This document shows, one piece after another, positions 57,272 through 64,000 of a stretch of 64,000 nt of DNA. The notes beneath the pieces are model-generated. The model made no database searches and was not told the origin of the DNA. It saw only the letters and a list, made by a program, of their open reading frames with translations. Within the stretch, counting starts at the first letter, position 1, and each line of letters begins with the position of its first letter. Source of the stretch: Brenneria izadpanahii (lineage in GTDB: Bacteria > Pseudomonadota > Gammaproteobacteria > Enterobacterales > Enterobacteriaceae); the NCBI RefSeq assembly GCF_017569925.1, contig NZ_CP050854.1, positions 3,038,001 to 3,102,000 on the forward strand, read 5' to 3'. A program made the position numbers and the translations under genes.

Positions 57272-58075
57272 CTATGCCGCCATGGCGCGGCGCAGCCCGA
57301 CCAGGCGCTCCAGCGCGACGACAACCAGTGTTGCCAGTAAAATAATCAGGGTGGACATGGTCGCTACCGATGGATCAAACACCGTGCCGATCTGGCGATA
57401 CAGCACCACCGGCACCGGGGTATTGGCCGAATCGGCCAACCACATGGAAACCGGGTAATTATCGAAAGACACCATGAAACAAAAGATCGCGCCGGACACC
57501 ACGCCGGGGGCGATTTGCGGGAACACCACATGCCGAAAGGCGGCGAGCCGGCCGGCGCCCAGCGTGCGGGCGGCCTCTTCCAGACTGGGATTCACCAGTT
57601 CCAGACTGGTCAATACCGTTCTCACTACATACGGCGACGTCACTACGGTATGCGCCAGCAGCAGATTCAGTTTGACATTGCCCCAGCCGTAGCTGGAAAA
57701 CAGCTGCAACAGCGCCAGGCCGGTAATCAGCACCGGGAAGATCAGCGGCGACAGCAACAGCCCTTTGCACAGCGAAGCGTACGGCAGCTTGCCGCGCACC
57801 AGCGCAAAGGCGGCGGGCACGCCGAGCAACAACGACAGCAGCGTCGTGCCTATCGCCAACAACGTGCTGAATAACAGGGCTTCCATGAATTCACTGTTGC
57901 CCAACACCTTGCCGTACCAATCGAGCGTAAAGCCCGTCGGCGGAAAGCTGACGAAATAGCCGTCCGAGAAGGAAATCACCACAATCAGCACGATCGGCGT
58001 CAGAATGAAAATCAACATGAAAGCGGTGATAACGTAAAGCAGAAAGCCGGAAAAACCGCGCAGACTGTTGCTCAT
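57272..58075 (-). CDS. Spermidine/putrescine-type ABC transporter permease (PotC-like)
   Basis: 267-residue permease with six helices and the EAA loop LEEAARTLGAGRLAAFRHVVFPQIAPG (about 165-190). The N-terminal helix LLYVITAFMLIFILTPIVLIV and the FTLDWYGKVL segment are PotC-type. Its ATG overlaps the end of the other permease gene, as usual in these operons. Confidence 0.93.
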   Translation of the reverse strand: MSNSLRGFSGFLLYVITAFMLIFILTPIVLIVVISFSDGYFVSFPPTGFTLDWYGKVLGNSEFMEALLFSTLLAIGTTLLSLLLGVPAAFALVRGKLPYASLCKGLLLSPLIFPVLITGLALLQLFSSYGWGNVKLNLLLAHTVVTSPYVVRTVLTSLELVNPSLEEAARTLGAGRLAAFRHVVFPQIAPGVVSGAIFCFMVSFDNYPVSMWLADSANTPVPVVLYRQIGTVFDPSVATMSTLIILLATLVVVALERLVGLRRAMAA

Positions 58076-58974
58076 TTGGACTCTCCATACAGGCGGCGCC
58101 CGCCAAGCAGTTTCATCGACAGGGTATTCACGGTAATCACGATAAAAACCAGAATGGTGGCGATAGCCGCGCCGAACGGCCAGTCATACACCGAAACGAT
58201 CTGCTGCTCGGCGAGATTGCCCAGCATCTGAGCCTGAGGACCGCCAACCAGCGCGGGGATCACATAAGAACCGGCCGCCAGCGAGAAAACCAGCGTCATG
58301 CCGGCCACCAGCCCCGGCAGGCTGAGCGGCAACGTCACACGCAGAAATACGCTCCAGGGCGGCGCGCCCAGCGTGCTGGCGGCGGATTGCAAATTGGGAT
58401 CGATCTTGCCCAGCGCCGATGCCAGCGGTAATACCATCATAGGGAAAAAGATATGCAACGAGCCGATAACCACCGCCCATTCGGTAAACATCAGCGCATT
58501 CGGGCGTTCGATAATTCCCAAATGCAACAGCACATAGTTAATTAAACCGCTGGGGCCGTTATTCAGGATCAACTGCCAGCCGTAGGCGCGCACCACCACG
58601 CTAACCGCCAGCGGCGCGATGATGATCAAGGTCAGAATGCGGGAAAACCACGCGCTGCCCCGCACCAGCACGATGGCGACCGGATAGGCCAGCACCGCCG
58701 CAATCAGAGAGGTCATCACGCTGATGCGCAACGTGGTCCACAATACTTTGCTGTATAACGCCACTTCAAAAAAATGCACATAATGGGACAACGTATAAGG
58801 CGCGCCGATTTCCCCATCAGGCGATTGGGTCATAAGGCTAAAAAACATTAGCCGGATAGCCGGGGTAAAAAAGAAAAAAAGCTGAAATACCAATAAAGGA
58901 ATAATCAATAATGAAGGCGATTGCCAGCTTATTAATTTTTTGGAGCGATTAATCGCGGCAACAATATTGGTCAT
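58072..58974 (-). CDS. Spermidine/putrescine-type ABC transporter permease (PotB-like)
   Basis: 300-residue permease with six helices (first at about residues 25-48) and the EAA motif LQSAASTLGAPPWSVFLRVTLPLSLPG. ATG 58974 with AGGAAA upstream is preferred; the open frame extends to 59046. It is the first gene of the importer operon, transcribed away from the aminotransferase gene. Confidence 0.92.
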   Translation of the reverse strand: MTNIVAAINRSKKLISWQSPSLLIIPLLVFQLFFFFTPAIRLMFFSLMTQSPDGEIGAPYTLSHYVHFFEVALYSKVLWTTLRISVMTSLIAAVLAYPVAIVLVRGSAWFSRILTLIIIAPLAVSVVVRAYGWQLILNNGPSGLINYVLLHLGIIERPNALMFTEWAVVIGSLHIFFPMMVLPLASALGKIDPNLQSAASTLGAPPWSVFLRVTLPLSLPGLVAGMTLVFSLAAGSYVIPALVGGPQAQMLGNLAEQQIVSVYDWPFGAAIATILVFIVITVNTLSMKLLGGRRLYGESK

Positions 58975-59694
58975 GGCTTTTCCTGTAAACAATTTTATTT
59001 CTATATAAAAACGAAACGCATAATCGCCATATCGGCGGATACGCAAGGAAACAGGAATGGGTACATGGGTAATACCCTTAATCTTTCAAGTTGCAGATGT
59101 GTCGGCTGCCTAAATACTCGCCCCTACCCTGGGACTCGCCCTGTTGGGGCCGCCGCAAGCGGCGTTCACATCCGCTTGCGGCAAATTTATCGCTTGCTTG
59201 CCGCGTTACAAGGCCCATCAATGAGCCGCGTCCGTAAAGGGCCAACGCCGCGCGTCGTTTAAAACGACGACCTTTTGACCTGCAACTCGAAATCTAGCGG
59301 GTATATGACGTCAATCGGTTAATACTGTATGACCAGCTATTTTTCTTTTCACCAGACAATAAAGTGACGAATGCCGCAAACAATAATACTTTTTCACTAT
59401 GCAGGGATGCGGTCTTGTTATGACGGAATATTAATAACTTTTTCCTATAGATAATAAATGACGCGCTTCCGGCTAACTACGCCGCGCCGAAAACCAATCA
59501 TGCGTATTAATGTCCGGTAAAACGCTTATCTATTGTTTTATGTTATGTAACCACAACAAAGCACTATTGGCTTAAGCGCGCCATTCCCCCGTACTCTTTT
59601 TTTGACCTCGCGTCACAACCTTTTATTTTATTCGGCCGCTCGGCCTTCCTTGCCGCGGCGGCTTATTCACTTTGACTTTTGGAATATCTGCGCC
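58975..59694. other. Divergent control region between importer and aminotransferase genes
   Basis: 720 bases between two divergent operons. It contains a MITE-like element at 59072-59304; the AT-rich part at 59305-59600 probably holds the promoters and LysR binding sites. A frame at 59602-59694 upstream of the aminotransferase start reads open but lacks family similarity. Confidence 0.55.
59072..59304. repeat. MITE-like palindromic element
   Basis: About 233 bases with imperfect inverted termini: ATACCCTTAATCTTTCAAG followed by TTGCAG on the left (59072-59096), and the complement CTGCAACTCGAAATCTAGCG plus GGTAT on the right (59280-59304). The interior is GC-rich and contains no gene. Similar 'ATACCC...TTTCAAGTTGCAG' termini are common in enterobacterial intergenic repeats. 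Confidence 0.7.
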
Positions 59695-60897
59695 ATGCCT
59701 GAAATAGCCGATCGCTTAAAAAATGTCACTGTATCCGCTTCCGTTGCAATGACCCAGAAGGCACGGGATCTTGCCGCTCAGGGCGTGCATGTTATCGGCC
59801 TGTCCACCGGCGAGCCCGACTTTCCCACGCCGGAACACGCCATTGAAGCGGCATATGCCGCCGCGCTAGCCGGCGATACGCGCTATCCGCCGACGGACGG
59901 CACCCCGGCGTTGCGGGCGGCGATCCAACGCAAATTCAAGCGCGATAACCATCTCGATTACCCGGTCGGCCAGATCCTGACCGCCTGCGGCGCCAAACAG
60001 ATTATATTCAACGCCATCATGGCGACCTGCAACCCTGGCGACGAAGTGCTGATCCCATCCCCTTCCTGGATCAGCTATGCCGATATCGTAAAATTCTCCG
60101 GCGCCACGCCGGTGCCGGTTCGCTGCACGCAGAGCAACGGTTTTAAACCGCTGCCCGCCGATCTGGAAGCCGCCATCACCCCCAAGACCAAATGGCTGCT
60201 GCTCAACTACCCCAGCAATCCAACGGGCTCCGTTTGCAGCCGGGAAGAGTTGCAGGGCATCGCCGACGTGATGCTGCGTCATCCCGATATCTGGATCATG
60301 ACCGATGATATTTACGAACACCTTATCTACGACGATGCCGTGTTCTATACGATCGCCGAAGTAGAACCGCGTCTGCTGGATCGCGTGCTAACGGTGAACG
60401 GCGTATCCAAAGCCTATTCGATGACCGGCTGGCGGCTGGGTTTCTGCGGCGGCCCCGGCGATCTGATCAACGCGATGAGCAACGTCAATACGCAAAACAG
60501 CGGCGGCATCTGCACCTTGGCGCAGGCCGCGGCGGTGGCGGTGCTTGACGGACCGCAGGCTTTGCTTAAAGAGCGCGCGGAAATCTACCGTCAACGCCGT
60601 GATTATGTACTGGAGCGGCTGCACTCCATCGACAATCTGAGCTGCCATAAGCCGCAAGGCGCGTTTTACCTGTTCGTCAATATCGCCGCCTATATCGGCA
60701 AAACCACTGAAGGCGGCCGCTACATCGGCAACGATGCGGATTTCGTCATGGCGCTGATCGAAGAGCAGCATGTCGTTACCGTACAGGGCGCCGCCTACGG
60801 CATGAGTCCGTATTTCCGCATTTCCTATGCCACCAGCATGGAAATTCTGGAGGAGGGTTGTCGCCGTCTGGCAGCTTTCTGCGCCAACATGAAATAA
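59695..60897 (+). CDS. Class I/II PLP-dependent aminotransferase
   Basis: 400-residue aminotransferase of the aspartate aminotransferase Ib type. It has MTQKARDLAAQGVHVIGLSTGEPDFPTPEH-type opening, GAKQIIFNAI, NYPSNPTGSVCS, MTDDIYEHLIYDD, the PLP lysine in VNGVSKAYSMTGWRLGF (K near 241) and a C-terminal arginine in YFRISYATS that binds the carboxylate. It transfers an amino group between an amino acid and a keto acid. The start at 59695 fits the family. The next gene starts 10 bases on. Confidence 0.93.
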   Translation: MPEIADRLKNVTVSASVAMTQKARDLAAQGVHVIGLSTGEPDFPTPEHAIEAAYAAALAGDTRYPPTDGTPALRAAIQRKFKRDNHLDYPVGQILTACGAKQIIFNAIMATCNPGDEVLIPSPSWISYADIVKFSGATPVPVRCTQSNGFKPLPADLEAAITPKTKWLLLNYPSNPTGSVCSREELQGIADVMLRHPDIWIMTDDIYEHLIYDDAVFYTIAEVEPRLLDRVLTVNGVSKAYSMTGWRLGFCGGPGDLINAMSNVNTQNSGGICTLAQAAAVAVLDGPQALLKERAEIYRQRRDYVLERLHSIDNLSCHKPQGAFYLFVNIAAYIGKTTEGGRYIGNDADFVMALIEEQHVVTVQGAAYGMSPYFRISYATSMEILEEGCRRLAAFCANMK

Positions 60898-60907
60898 GGA
60901 GGATAAG

Positions 60908-61600
60908 ATGCTGAATAGTCACCCGCGCGTGGTGATGGTGAGCGGGGCCTCGCGCGGCCTCGGCTTCCACATCGTACAGAGACTGCTGCAAGCCGGTTTT
61001 ACCGTATCGGCGGGCGTACGCAATCCTTCTGCGCTTGCCGGCGCGCAGCGGCTGCACCTCTTTCATTACGATGCGGAACAGAACGGCTCCGGCGAGGCGT
61101 GGGCGGCGCAAACGGCGGCCGATTTGGGCCGCATTGACGCCCTGGTCAACTGCGCCGGCATCAACCCGCGCGTGCGCGTATTGGATGAAGGCGAGGAGGC
61201 GCTGGACAGCATGTGGCGCATCAACGTGAAAGGCCCGCTACGTCTGAGCCGCGCCGCGCTGCCCTTTTTAATCGCGGCGGGGAACGGCAGAGTGATTAAC
61301 GTCGCCTCGCTCGCCGGACGCCGGGTAGGCAGTAACGTCGGCTATGCCATGACCAAGTTCGCCGTGGTGGCGTTAACGCACGGCATCAGACAGGAGTGCT
61401 GGGATAGCGGCGTGCGGGCGACGGCGCTCTGCCCCGGTTATATCGCCACCGACATGACGGCGGGCGAAACGGAAATCACGCGTGAAGAGATGACGCAACC
61501 GGCCGATCTCGCCGAGATGGTTGAGCTGCTGTTACGCTTGCCCAATACGCTGTCCATTGCCGAATTGCTGGTAAATTGCCGCAAAGAAGCCATGCTGTAG
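60908..61600 (+). CDS. Short-chain dehydrogenase/reductase
   Basis: 230-residue classical SDR: VSGASRGLGFHIVQRL (cofactor loop), NCAGIN, INVKGPLRLSRAAL, catalytic S in INVASLAGRRVG, Y and K in GYAMTKFAVVALTHG, CPGYIATDM. A GGAGG lies before its ATG. Co-transcribed with the aminotransferase, it probably reduces or oxidises the keto/hydroxy product. It is distinct from the SDR at 52497-53246. Confidence 0.92.
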   Translation: MLNSHPRVVMVSGASRGLGFHIVQRLLQAGFTVSAGVRNPSALAGAQRLHLFHYDAEQNGSGEAWAAQTAADLGRIDALVNCAGINPRVRVLDEGEEALDSMWRINVKGPLRLSRAALPFLIAAGNGRVINVASLAGRRVGSNVGYAMTKFAVVALTHGIRQECWDSGVRATALCPGYIATDMTAGETEITREEMTQPADLAEMVELLLRLPNTLSIAELLVNCRKEAML

Positions 61601-61665
61601 CCGTCATGCCGCTTGCTTAAGGCTCGATGCTACCCGGGGCGATCGGCACTATGCCGTCGCCGTTC

Positions 61666-62565
61666 TTACAGCGCCGACGTCAATTCCATAAGCAGATCGC
61701 GCACCGCGGTCGCCGGTTCGGACAGCGGCGAACGGTCTGAAACACACAGCGACAGCGTCTCCTCCATGGACTGCGAGGCAATGGATCGCACGATCACCGA
61801 CGGCGATTCCGACTGAATACGCTCGGCGATCGCTTTTGGCATGATGGTTACGCCCAGTCCGGCCCCCACCGCTTTCGAAATGCTTTTCACCGCCTCCAGC
61901 TCGCCGATAATATTCAGACTAACCTGCTGCTGACTGAACGCCAGTTCCACGGCGCGGCGAACAAAATTGTATGATGGCGGCAACAGCATCGGCAGCGGGC
62001 TAAGTTGTTCGAGCGTTAACGGCGCGCCGTCATCGTCCATGTCGAAATCCTCATGCGCCACCAGAAAAAACTCCTCCACCAGCTGCGGTTCATAGTGCAA
62101 TCCCTTGATGCCGCCGACGCCGTGAATCAGCGCCATTTCCAGACGGCCGTTCACAATCAGCTCGCTGTAAGGCTGCCCCACGCTTTCCACCAGATGCAGC
62201 AACACCCCCGGATGACGCTTACGCATCTCGGCAAACAGCGGCATAGCCAGCGTAGCGGCGACGCTGAACGGCGCCAGCCCCACCGATACCCGGCCGATGA
62301 GCCGTTGACCGGCCTCCTGCACCTCGATCTCCGCCTGCCGCAGCTGGCGCAGAATGGCGTTGGCATGGCTATACAACACTTTGCCCGCCTCCGTCGGCAC
62401 CACGCCCTGCTGGCTGCGAATCAGCAATTTGCGCTTGAAGTGGGTTTCCAGCGCGACAATCTGCTGGCTCAACGCCGGCTGGGCGATATATAAGGCATCC
62501 GCCGCCCGCGTGATGCTGCCCATATCCACAATAGTGATAAATGATTTAAGCCGTCGGGTATTCAT
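61666..62565 (-). CDS. LysR-family transcriptional regulator (Nac-like)
   Basis: 299-residue LysR protein: MNTRRLKSFITIVDMGSITRAADALYIAQPALSQQI forms the helix-turn-helix, followed by the co-inducer domain. It is close to the LysR at 53924-54847 in N-terminal pattern (both 'RLK.FI.IVD.GS.T.AAD.L.IAQPALSQQ'). ATG 62565 follows GAGGCGG. It lies 25 bases after pxpA on the same strand, so it may be made with the pxp genes and control the cluster. Confidence 0.93.
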   Translation of the reverse strand: MNTRRLKSFITIVDMGSITRAADALYIAQPALSQQIVALETHFKRKLLIRSQQGVVPTEAGKVLYSHANAILRQLRQAEIEVQEAGQRLIGRVSVGLAPFSVAATLAMPLFAEMRKRHPGVLLHLVESVGQPYSELIVNGRLEMALIHGVGGIKGLHYEPQLVEEFFLVAHEDFDMDDDGAPLTLEQLSPLPMLLPPSYNFVRRAVELAFSQQQVSLNIIGELEAVKSISKAVGAGLGVTIMPKAIAERIQSESPSVIVRSIASQSMEETLSLCVSDRSPLSEPATAVRDLLMELTSAL

Positions 62566-62590
62566 AACCGCCTCATGGATATCTATCGGA

Positions 62591-63361
62591 TTATTGCGCC
62601 ACAACCTCGGCGGCCGGCGCCACGATACCGCCATTGACTTCGATTTCACTTCTGACGATACGCGCCAGCTCCAGCGAGCCCGGCGTATCGCTGTGGATCA
62701 GGATCGACCTGGCCCGAACCGCGATAAGCTGGCCGTCGAAGGTAGTCACCGTTCCTTCCAGCAGGAACTGCCGCACGCGGGCGCGCACCGCCGCTTCATC
62801 GGTAATGACCGATCCGGCGATGCCGCGCGGCACCAGTTGCCCCTGGGCGTCATAGGCGCGATCGGCGAGAAACAGGGTCAGCGTTTGCAGGCCGCATTGC
62901 TGCGCGGCCCGTTCCACATGGGTATCAGGCTGCGAAAAGATAATGAGTTCGGGATCGATGCTTTTTATCGCTTCCATTACCTGTAGAGCCAGCGGCAGAT
63001 CGCCATTGATCATGTTGCCCATCGCCGCATGAAAGCTGACGTGCGCCACTTTCGTCCCTTCCGCTTTGGCGATAGCGCAAAGCGCGCCCAGTTGATATAG
63101 CACCTGCTGACGGATCTCATCCGCGCTGAACGGCAGCGCTTTACGCCCGAATCCCTGGCGGTCCGGCAACCCCGGATGCGCGCCGATGCCTACGCTGTTG
63201 GCCTTCGCCAGCCGCACCATGCGCGTCATAATGTTCGGATCGCCGGCGTGAAAGCCGCAGGCGATATTGGCGGAAGAGACAACCTGCATCAGCGCGTCGT
63301 CATCGCACAGACGATAAACGCCAAAACCTTCCCCCATGTCAGAATTCACATCGATTTTCAT
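62591..63361 (-). CDS. pxpA: 5-oxoprolinase subunit A (LamB/YcsF family)
   Basis: 256-residue LamB/YcsF protein: KIDVNSDMGEGFGVYRL, SANIACGFHAGDPNIM, VGIGAHPGLPDRQGFGRK, VSFHAAMGNM and ADRAYDAQGQLVPRG match PxpA, the ATP-dependent 5-oxoprolinase subunit that opens the lactam of pyroglutamate. The usual HGALYN and FADR segments read HAAMGNM and FLADRAY. It works with PxpB and PxpC; pxpC is just upstream and pxpB is not in the window. Related clusters act on other lactams or urea-like compounds, so substrate is not fixed. Confidence 0.9.
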   Translation of the reverse strand: MKIDVNSDMGEGFGVYRLCDDDALMQVVSSANIACGFHAGDPNIMTRMVRLAKANSVGIGAHPGLPDRQGFGRKALPFSADEIRQQVLYQLGALCAIAKAEGTKVAHVSFHAAMGNMINGDLPLALQVMEAIKSIDPELIIFSQPDTHVERAAQQCGLQTLTLFLADRAYDAQGQLVPRGIAGSVITDEAAVRARVRQFLLEGTVTTFDGQLIAVRARSILIHSDTPGSLELARIVRSEIEVNGGIVAPAAEVVAQ

Positions 63362-63387
63362 GTTCTGTTCCTTTGTTCATCACACCG

Positions 63388-64000
63388 TCATAAACCGCAG
63401 GCGACCTGCGCCAATTGAGGCGCATCGCGACGCAGCGCCGCCAGATAAACCTCCACCGCCCGCTCCACCGCGATGGCCTCCTGTACATCGCTCTCGATCA
63501 GCCGGATCGGTTTGCCCGGCTGTATCTGCGCCAGCCGCCACAGGTCATGCTCAATAACGCCGGCGATTTTCGGATAGCCGCCGGCGGTATTGGCGTCGCT
63601 AAGCTGAATGATCGGTTCTCCGGCCGGCGGCACCTGCACAATTCCGGGGATCAGGCCGTAAGAGCGCATTTCCACCACTTTTGACGGCCGCAGCGGCTCG
63701 CCCGACAAACGATAGCCGGTGCGGTTGCTTTGCATCGACACCACCCAGTGCTGCGACCAGAAACGCCGGGCATCCGCCGCAAACAACTCATACTCGCCGG
63801 CGGGAATGGCGCGTAACAGCGGGACGCCCTCGTCCGTGCGCGGAAAAAACGCCGCCAGCGCCACCTCCGGGGGCTCCACGCCCATGCCGCCGGCAGGCAA
63901 CGGCCGATGTTCGCTCCGGCCGATCGGCAACCGATCGCCGTTTTGCAGCGGCCGCCCCTGCCAACCGCCGAAACCGCCGCGCAGCGCCGTACTGCGCGAT
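63388..64000 (-). CDS. pxpC: 5-oxoprolinase subunit C / KipA-type carboxyltransferase domain, cut by the window edge
   Basis: C-terminal part (about 204 residues visible) of a biotin-dependent carboxyltransferase/KipA-type protein. TALRGGFGGWQGRPLQNGDRL, GYRLSGEPLRPSKVVEMRSYG and AGGYPKIAGVIEHDLWRLAQ are family blocks. The open frame continues past position 64000 with no start codon in view, so the apparent start at 63930 is only internal. It precedes pxpA by 26 bases in the same transcript. Confidence 0.9.
   Translation of the reverse strand, partial: SRSTALRGGFGGWQGRPLQNGDRLPIGRSEHRPLPAGGMGVEPPEVALAAFFPRTDEGVPLLRAIPAGEYELFAADARRFWSQHWVVSMQSNRTGYRLSGEPLRPSKVVEMRSYGLIPGIVQVPPAGEPIIQLSDANTAGGYPKIAGVIEHDLWRLAQIQPGKPIRLIESDVQEAIAVERAVEVYLAALRRDAPQLAQVACGL

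Noticed and set aside
1..64000. CRISPR arrays, rRNA genes and known riboswitches
   Set aside because: No regularly spaced repeats, rRNA sequence or recognisable riboswitch was seen in the window.

Overview
The window looks like the chromosome of an enterobacterium of the Pectobacteriaceae type (Brenneria/Pectobacterium/Dickeya-like; genus inferred, not proven). The main reason is the order of core genes. opgG-opgH are at the left end. A long block follows in the E. coli 'ter-side' order: serT, yccA, tusE, acyP, hspQ, yccU, yccT, mgsA, helD, yccF, yccS, sxy/tfoX, sulA, ompA, matP, lonH/ycbZ, fabA. Then come yebE, an RpiB-like isomerase, tRNA-Ser(GGA), yejK-yejL-yejM and tRNA-Pro(GGG)/proL, again in E. 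coli-like order.

Layout: 1-4.3 kb osmoregulated periplasmic glucan synthesis. 4.8-6.9 kb a DUF2946/PepSY membrane pair, probably metal-linked. 7-14.9 kb a variable zone: small orphan genes, an OrtT-like membrane toxin, a DUF523 protein, a C4 zinc-finger protein, a universal stress protein, two LysE/RhtB exporters, and a 1.5 kb patch with a DUF1266-like membrane protein, two small unknown genes and two decayed copies of one sequence. 15-35.5 kb the conserved core. Clear regulatory sites there are a LexA box at sulA, a heat-shock (sigma-32) promoter at hspQ, FadR- and FabR-type operators at fabA and a sigma-70 promoter at ompA. yejK carries an apparent one-base frameshift.

35.5-47.8 kb is a degraded integrative island beside proL. 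No integrase remains. It holds the C-terminal part of a DUF927 replication ATPase, an array of about ten GAACCGAC-type iterons, a complete IS30-family element, and then cargo: a GIY-YIG protein split by an in-frame amber codon, a 1207-residue Upf1/Dna2-like helicase of visibly higher GC, a stand-alone SIR2-domain protein, a ribbon-helix-helix/ParE toxin-antitoxin pair, a small unknown gene and a frameshifted terminase-like gene. The helicase, SIR2 and GIY-YIG genes form a plausible, unassigned anti-phage cargo set. The helicase cassette is bracketed by a 13-bp direct repeat.

47.8-64 kb holds a DHCW cupin gene, a MATE exporter and a large catabolic/transport cluster. The cluster has a glutamine-type ABC importer with no binding protein, two short-chain dehydrogenases, a biotin-carrier-like protein lacking the biotinylated lysine, two related LysR regulators, a spermidine/putrescine-type ABC importer with a Tat-type signal on its binding protein, a class I aminotransferase, and the 5-oxoprolinase-type genes pxpA and pxpC (pxpC runs off the right edge). 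Together they suggest uptake of an amino-acid- or lactam-like compound followed by ring opening, transamination and reduction. The substrate cannot be read from the sequence.
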